From contig OZ022247.1 in the NCBI GenBank assembly GCA_963978895.1, positions 614,362 through 678,361 of the forward strand: 64,000 nt of DNA, read 5' to 3'. Below are positions 61,420 to 64,000 of the stretch, in pieces; positions within the stretch are counted from its first letter, which is position 1, and every line of letters begins with the position of its first letter. Position numbers and translations under genes: made by a program. This stretch comes from Erpobdella octoculata (lineage: Eukaryota > Annelida > Clitellata > Hirudinida > Erpobdellidae). The notes under the pieces were generated by a model. It was not told the DNA's origin and ran no database searches. It was given only the letters and a program-made list of their open reading frames with translations.

Positions 61420-63236
61420 TAAAAACACAAATTAAATATCTGACATTTTTTAACAGTTCCCCTTCCACCACTTCCACGTAAAAATTTTTTAGCAGCGACC
61501 TAACAGAACCGATCGCGTTTAGATGTACTTTTTAATTTTTCTACATTTAATTTATTATCAATGTTTTTTCTGATATCGTTTTCAATTTTTAAGCGAATTG
61601 TTTCTACACCCTGTTTTTAACATTTTGCTGAGTTTTAAGAGATTTTTAGTACCGAAAATTTTTCATAATCTTTCTTCGTATATGTATATCGATCGCAGTA
61701 TCATTTCTGAAATCTCAAACACAGTGTCTCTGGATTACTGTTATTTCTATCTACTACTCTAGCCATTTAATTTGTCCTAGTTATATTTCGCCACAAAGAA
61801 TCACACACGGCATACCGTTTCTAATTGCTTCTTTCGTTTTTGCTGGCACAATGTAGTGAGATTTTTTAGGAAAAATTGGTGTTTTATATAAATTATGCCA
61901 ACATTTTTGTTTCGGTTTAAATTTGTTTGTAATTTAATTAGCGACCTAACTTTTAATTCGGCAATGATTACCTGTTTATAATGAATTATATTATTTAAAA
62001 CTTTTAATTCACAATTAAAAGGCCATCTTGCGGATACAATAAAACAAATCAATTAGAGCAAAGTTTAAATTTTTTTATTATTTTTCTACATTTAATTTAT
62101 TATCATTTTTTTTCTGATATCGTTTTCAATTTTTAAGTTGAATGGGAAGTAGAGGCTTATTCAATTAAACGGTAGAAAACCATAAGCTTCCTGTGTATAT
62201 AACAATAACACCAAAGATATGAAAGACGATATTCATCTCTCGTGTTTATAATTACATGCCCCTATATTTATTAAATATTATAAAAAAAAAAGATTCAATG
62301 CAGGGGAATTTCCCCTTAATTCCACAGAACAAAAATATCCCCCGCCCCTCTTTTCAGCGTTCTACTGCCGCGACAAATCAGATGATGATGATGATGATTA
62401 TTATTATTATTATCATTATCATCATTATCATCATCATCACCATCATTATCATCACCATTATTATTATTTTTATTATTATTATTATTTTTATTATTAAAAA
62501 AGTATTTTTTATTAACTATTTAATTTTATTTTATTCATGAATCCAATCCTGCAGGGCGTATTGAAACTGCTTCTGCTACTTCCGCGGCACCACAAGAAAA
62601 TTGTAAACAATATCAAACAATGCCAATAGAAATAATGCTAATAATAATTATTATTATTATTATCATAAAGTAAACTTAACAAAAACACTTATGGGACAGC
62701 GAGCAGAAGGGACAGATAGAAAGACGGACTAACCGACAAACAGACAAGCAGATGGACAGGCATTTAGAGCTACGGTAGGTTGACATCAGAAGAGGAAGAT
62801 AAAATTAGAAGAATTTTGATTGAATAAAAATTAGGGGAAAGAGGTTGAGAAGAGAGATGGAGGGAGAGAAAGAAAGAGTGAGAGAGTGAGTGAGTGAGAG
62901 AAAGAGAGAGAGTAATGAGATGAGAAATGGTGCAAAAAGTAGAAGAATTAACGTCAGATGTCCCACTCTCTGTATCTCTACACGTTATGTTCATTATGTC
63001 TCTCCGTCCCGCGAGTATAAGTCACCTGTTTAAAATCACTCAAACGCAGAACATCTGAGTTTAATTGGATGGCGATGTCGACGACGGTGATAATGATGAT
63101 GATGATGAGGATGATGATGATGATGATAATGGGACTGTGGCAATGACGACGATGATGATGGGAATATGGTGATGGCGATGATGATGATGGGACATGGTGA
63201 TGGTGATGATGATGATGTTGGTGAATATGATGATGG

Positions 63237-63272
<36 letters not shown>

Positions 63273-63540
63273 GTAGGAGATAGAAAAGAGGAAAGGTTAT
63301 TGTACTGATGACGACGATTGTATCTTATAATGAAGTGTGTAGTAGTGCTGATGACGATAACTAGATGGTAGTGATGCTGACGATAACTATTATTTTGTAT
63401 TATTGATAATGTGAATAATTAATTAATAATAATTTGTAATAATAATAATAAAAATATTATAACACTATTACTAATTTGTTCTTAAACACTGAGCTGGTGG
63501 TGATGACGGTCTAGTCTAGTAGAAGATGGGATGATGACAT
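61420..63540. other. Intergenic DNA with microsatellites, no gene seen
   Basis: AT-rich. Contains a ~55-bp segment repeated at 61,540-61,600 and 62,085-62,140 (CTACATTTAATTTATTATCA plus GATATCGTTTTCAATTTTTA), (ATT/ATC)n at 62,380-62,500, GA-rich DNA at 62,830-62,920 and imperfect (GAT)n at 63,080-63,275. Confidence 0.6.
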
Positions 63541-63594
63541 CTACAATACGGCCCAAGTGCTAACGAGACGACAACAACACCTAGATGCAAAAAC

Positions 63595-63702
63595 CTTCTT
63601 TCGTCCGCGTTGAAACTTTAGTGCTGCTGCCATCATAAATTTTAAGTCTCCTGAGAGCCATCTTAGCTCCAGCTAGAGCCGAAGTCAGTAGCGCAGGTAG
63701 AC
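63595..63702 (-). CDS. Candidate internal exon of a minus-strand gene
   Basis: Acceptor TTCATCAATTTCAG, incoming phase 1, opens LPALLTSALAGAKMALRRLK and IYDGSSTKVSTRTKE. A phase-1 donor (GAAG|GTTTTT) would join the exon at 60,968-61,041 in frame; if unused, a TAG ends the frame at 63,581. The 5' part would be to the right, perhaps beyond the window. Confidence 0.35.
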
Positions 63703-63834
63703 CTGAAATTGATGAAAAAAATTGTTGCTTGTCGTTTACAAAGTTGGTGGCATCATGTGCTGCAACTATGATCAAGCCAGTTGATGATGAATTGGCATTC
63801 TTGATAACTTTTGCAAAAAAAAAAGTTCGGCGTC

Positions 63835-63925
63835 AGCATCATCATCATCGTCGTCATCATCATCATCGTCGTCGTCATCATCATCATCATCATCGTCGTC
63901 GTCCTCGTCATCATAATCATCATCA
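63835..63925. repeat. (ATC/GTC)n microsatellite
   Basis: Imperfect CAT/CGT trinucleotide run; the poly-His and poly-Met frames over it are artefacts. Confidence 0.9.
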
Positions 63926-64000
63926 TCACCGTTTCACAACACCTGGTGTGAAAAACCATCAACAGCTAGCTATAATAATGGAATAAAAGTAAACAACGTT

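Overview
This window is animal nuclear DNA: genes are split by short GT-AG introns, intergenic DNA is AT-rich and crowded with microsatellites, and there are many transposon remnants. The products are metazoan (LDL-receptor-type receptor, 26S proteasome ATPase Rpt6, muscle myosin regulatory light chain). The light chain resembles molluscan, annelid and brachiopod chains most and lacks the usual phosphorylatable serine, so I suspect a spiralian (lophotrochozoan). That placement is a weak inference.

Layout, left to right. 0-1.7 kb: a ~156-bp satellite, a GC-rich repeat, a Helitron-like 3' end and a long AT hairpin. 2.0-8.0 kb (+): the last 13 exons of an LDL-receptor-related protein that runs off the left edge. 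8-12.6 kb: UTR/intergenic DNA with simple repeats. 12.7-17.5 kb (-): a two-exon gene for a ~1,460-residue charged coiled-coil protein I cannot name. 17.7-21.4 kb: very long trinucleotide arrays, a small Cys-rich ORF and a ~0.5-kb dispersed repeat. 21.9-30.9 kb (+): three tandem paralogues of a secreted, probably GPI-anchored leucine-rich-repeat protein (two intact, one broken), with mobile DNA in the introns. 31.7-38.0 kb: a LINE tail, then a complete 6-kb Mutator-like element with 61-bp terminal inverted repeats, a target-site duplication and a decayed multi-exon transposase. 38.2-42.5 kb (+): the proteasome ATPase PSMC5/Rpt6, with an antisense coding-like segment in one intron. 43.6-47.2 kb (-): a reconstructed four-exon gene for a ~176-residue protein of unknown family. 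47-52.5 kb: microsatellites. 52.6-57.2 kb (+): muscle myosin regulatory light chain with a TATA promoter next to a GA tract. 57-64 kb: microsatellites, three tandem CTCF-like motifs, a small non-autonomous transposon and a few unconnected minus-strand exons.

The genes do not form a pathway. Two are ordinary housekeeping or muscle genes. The most distinctive content is the LRR/GPI array with duplicated terminal exons, the Mutator-like element immediately upstream of PSMC5, and several small minus-strand genes that simple ORF length would miss. Exon boundaries were set by hand from splice sites and phase; no database search or expression data was available.
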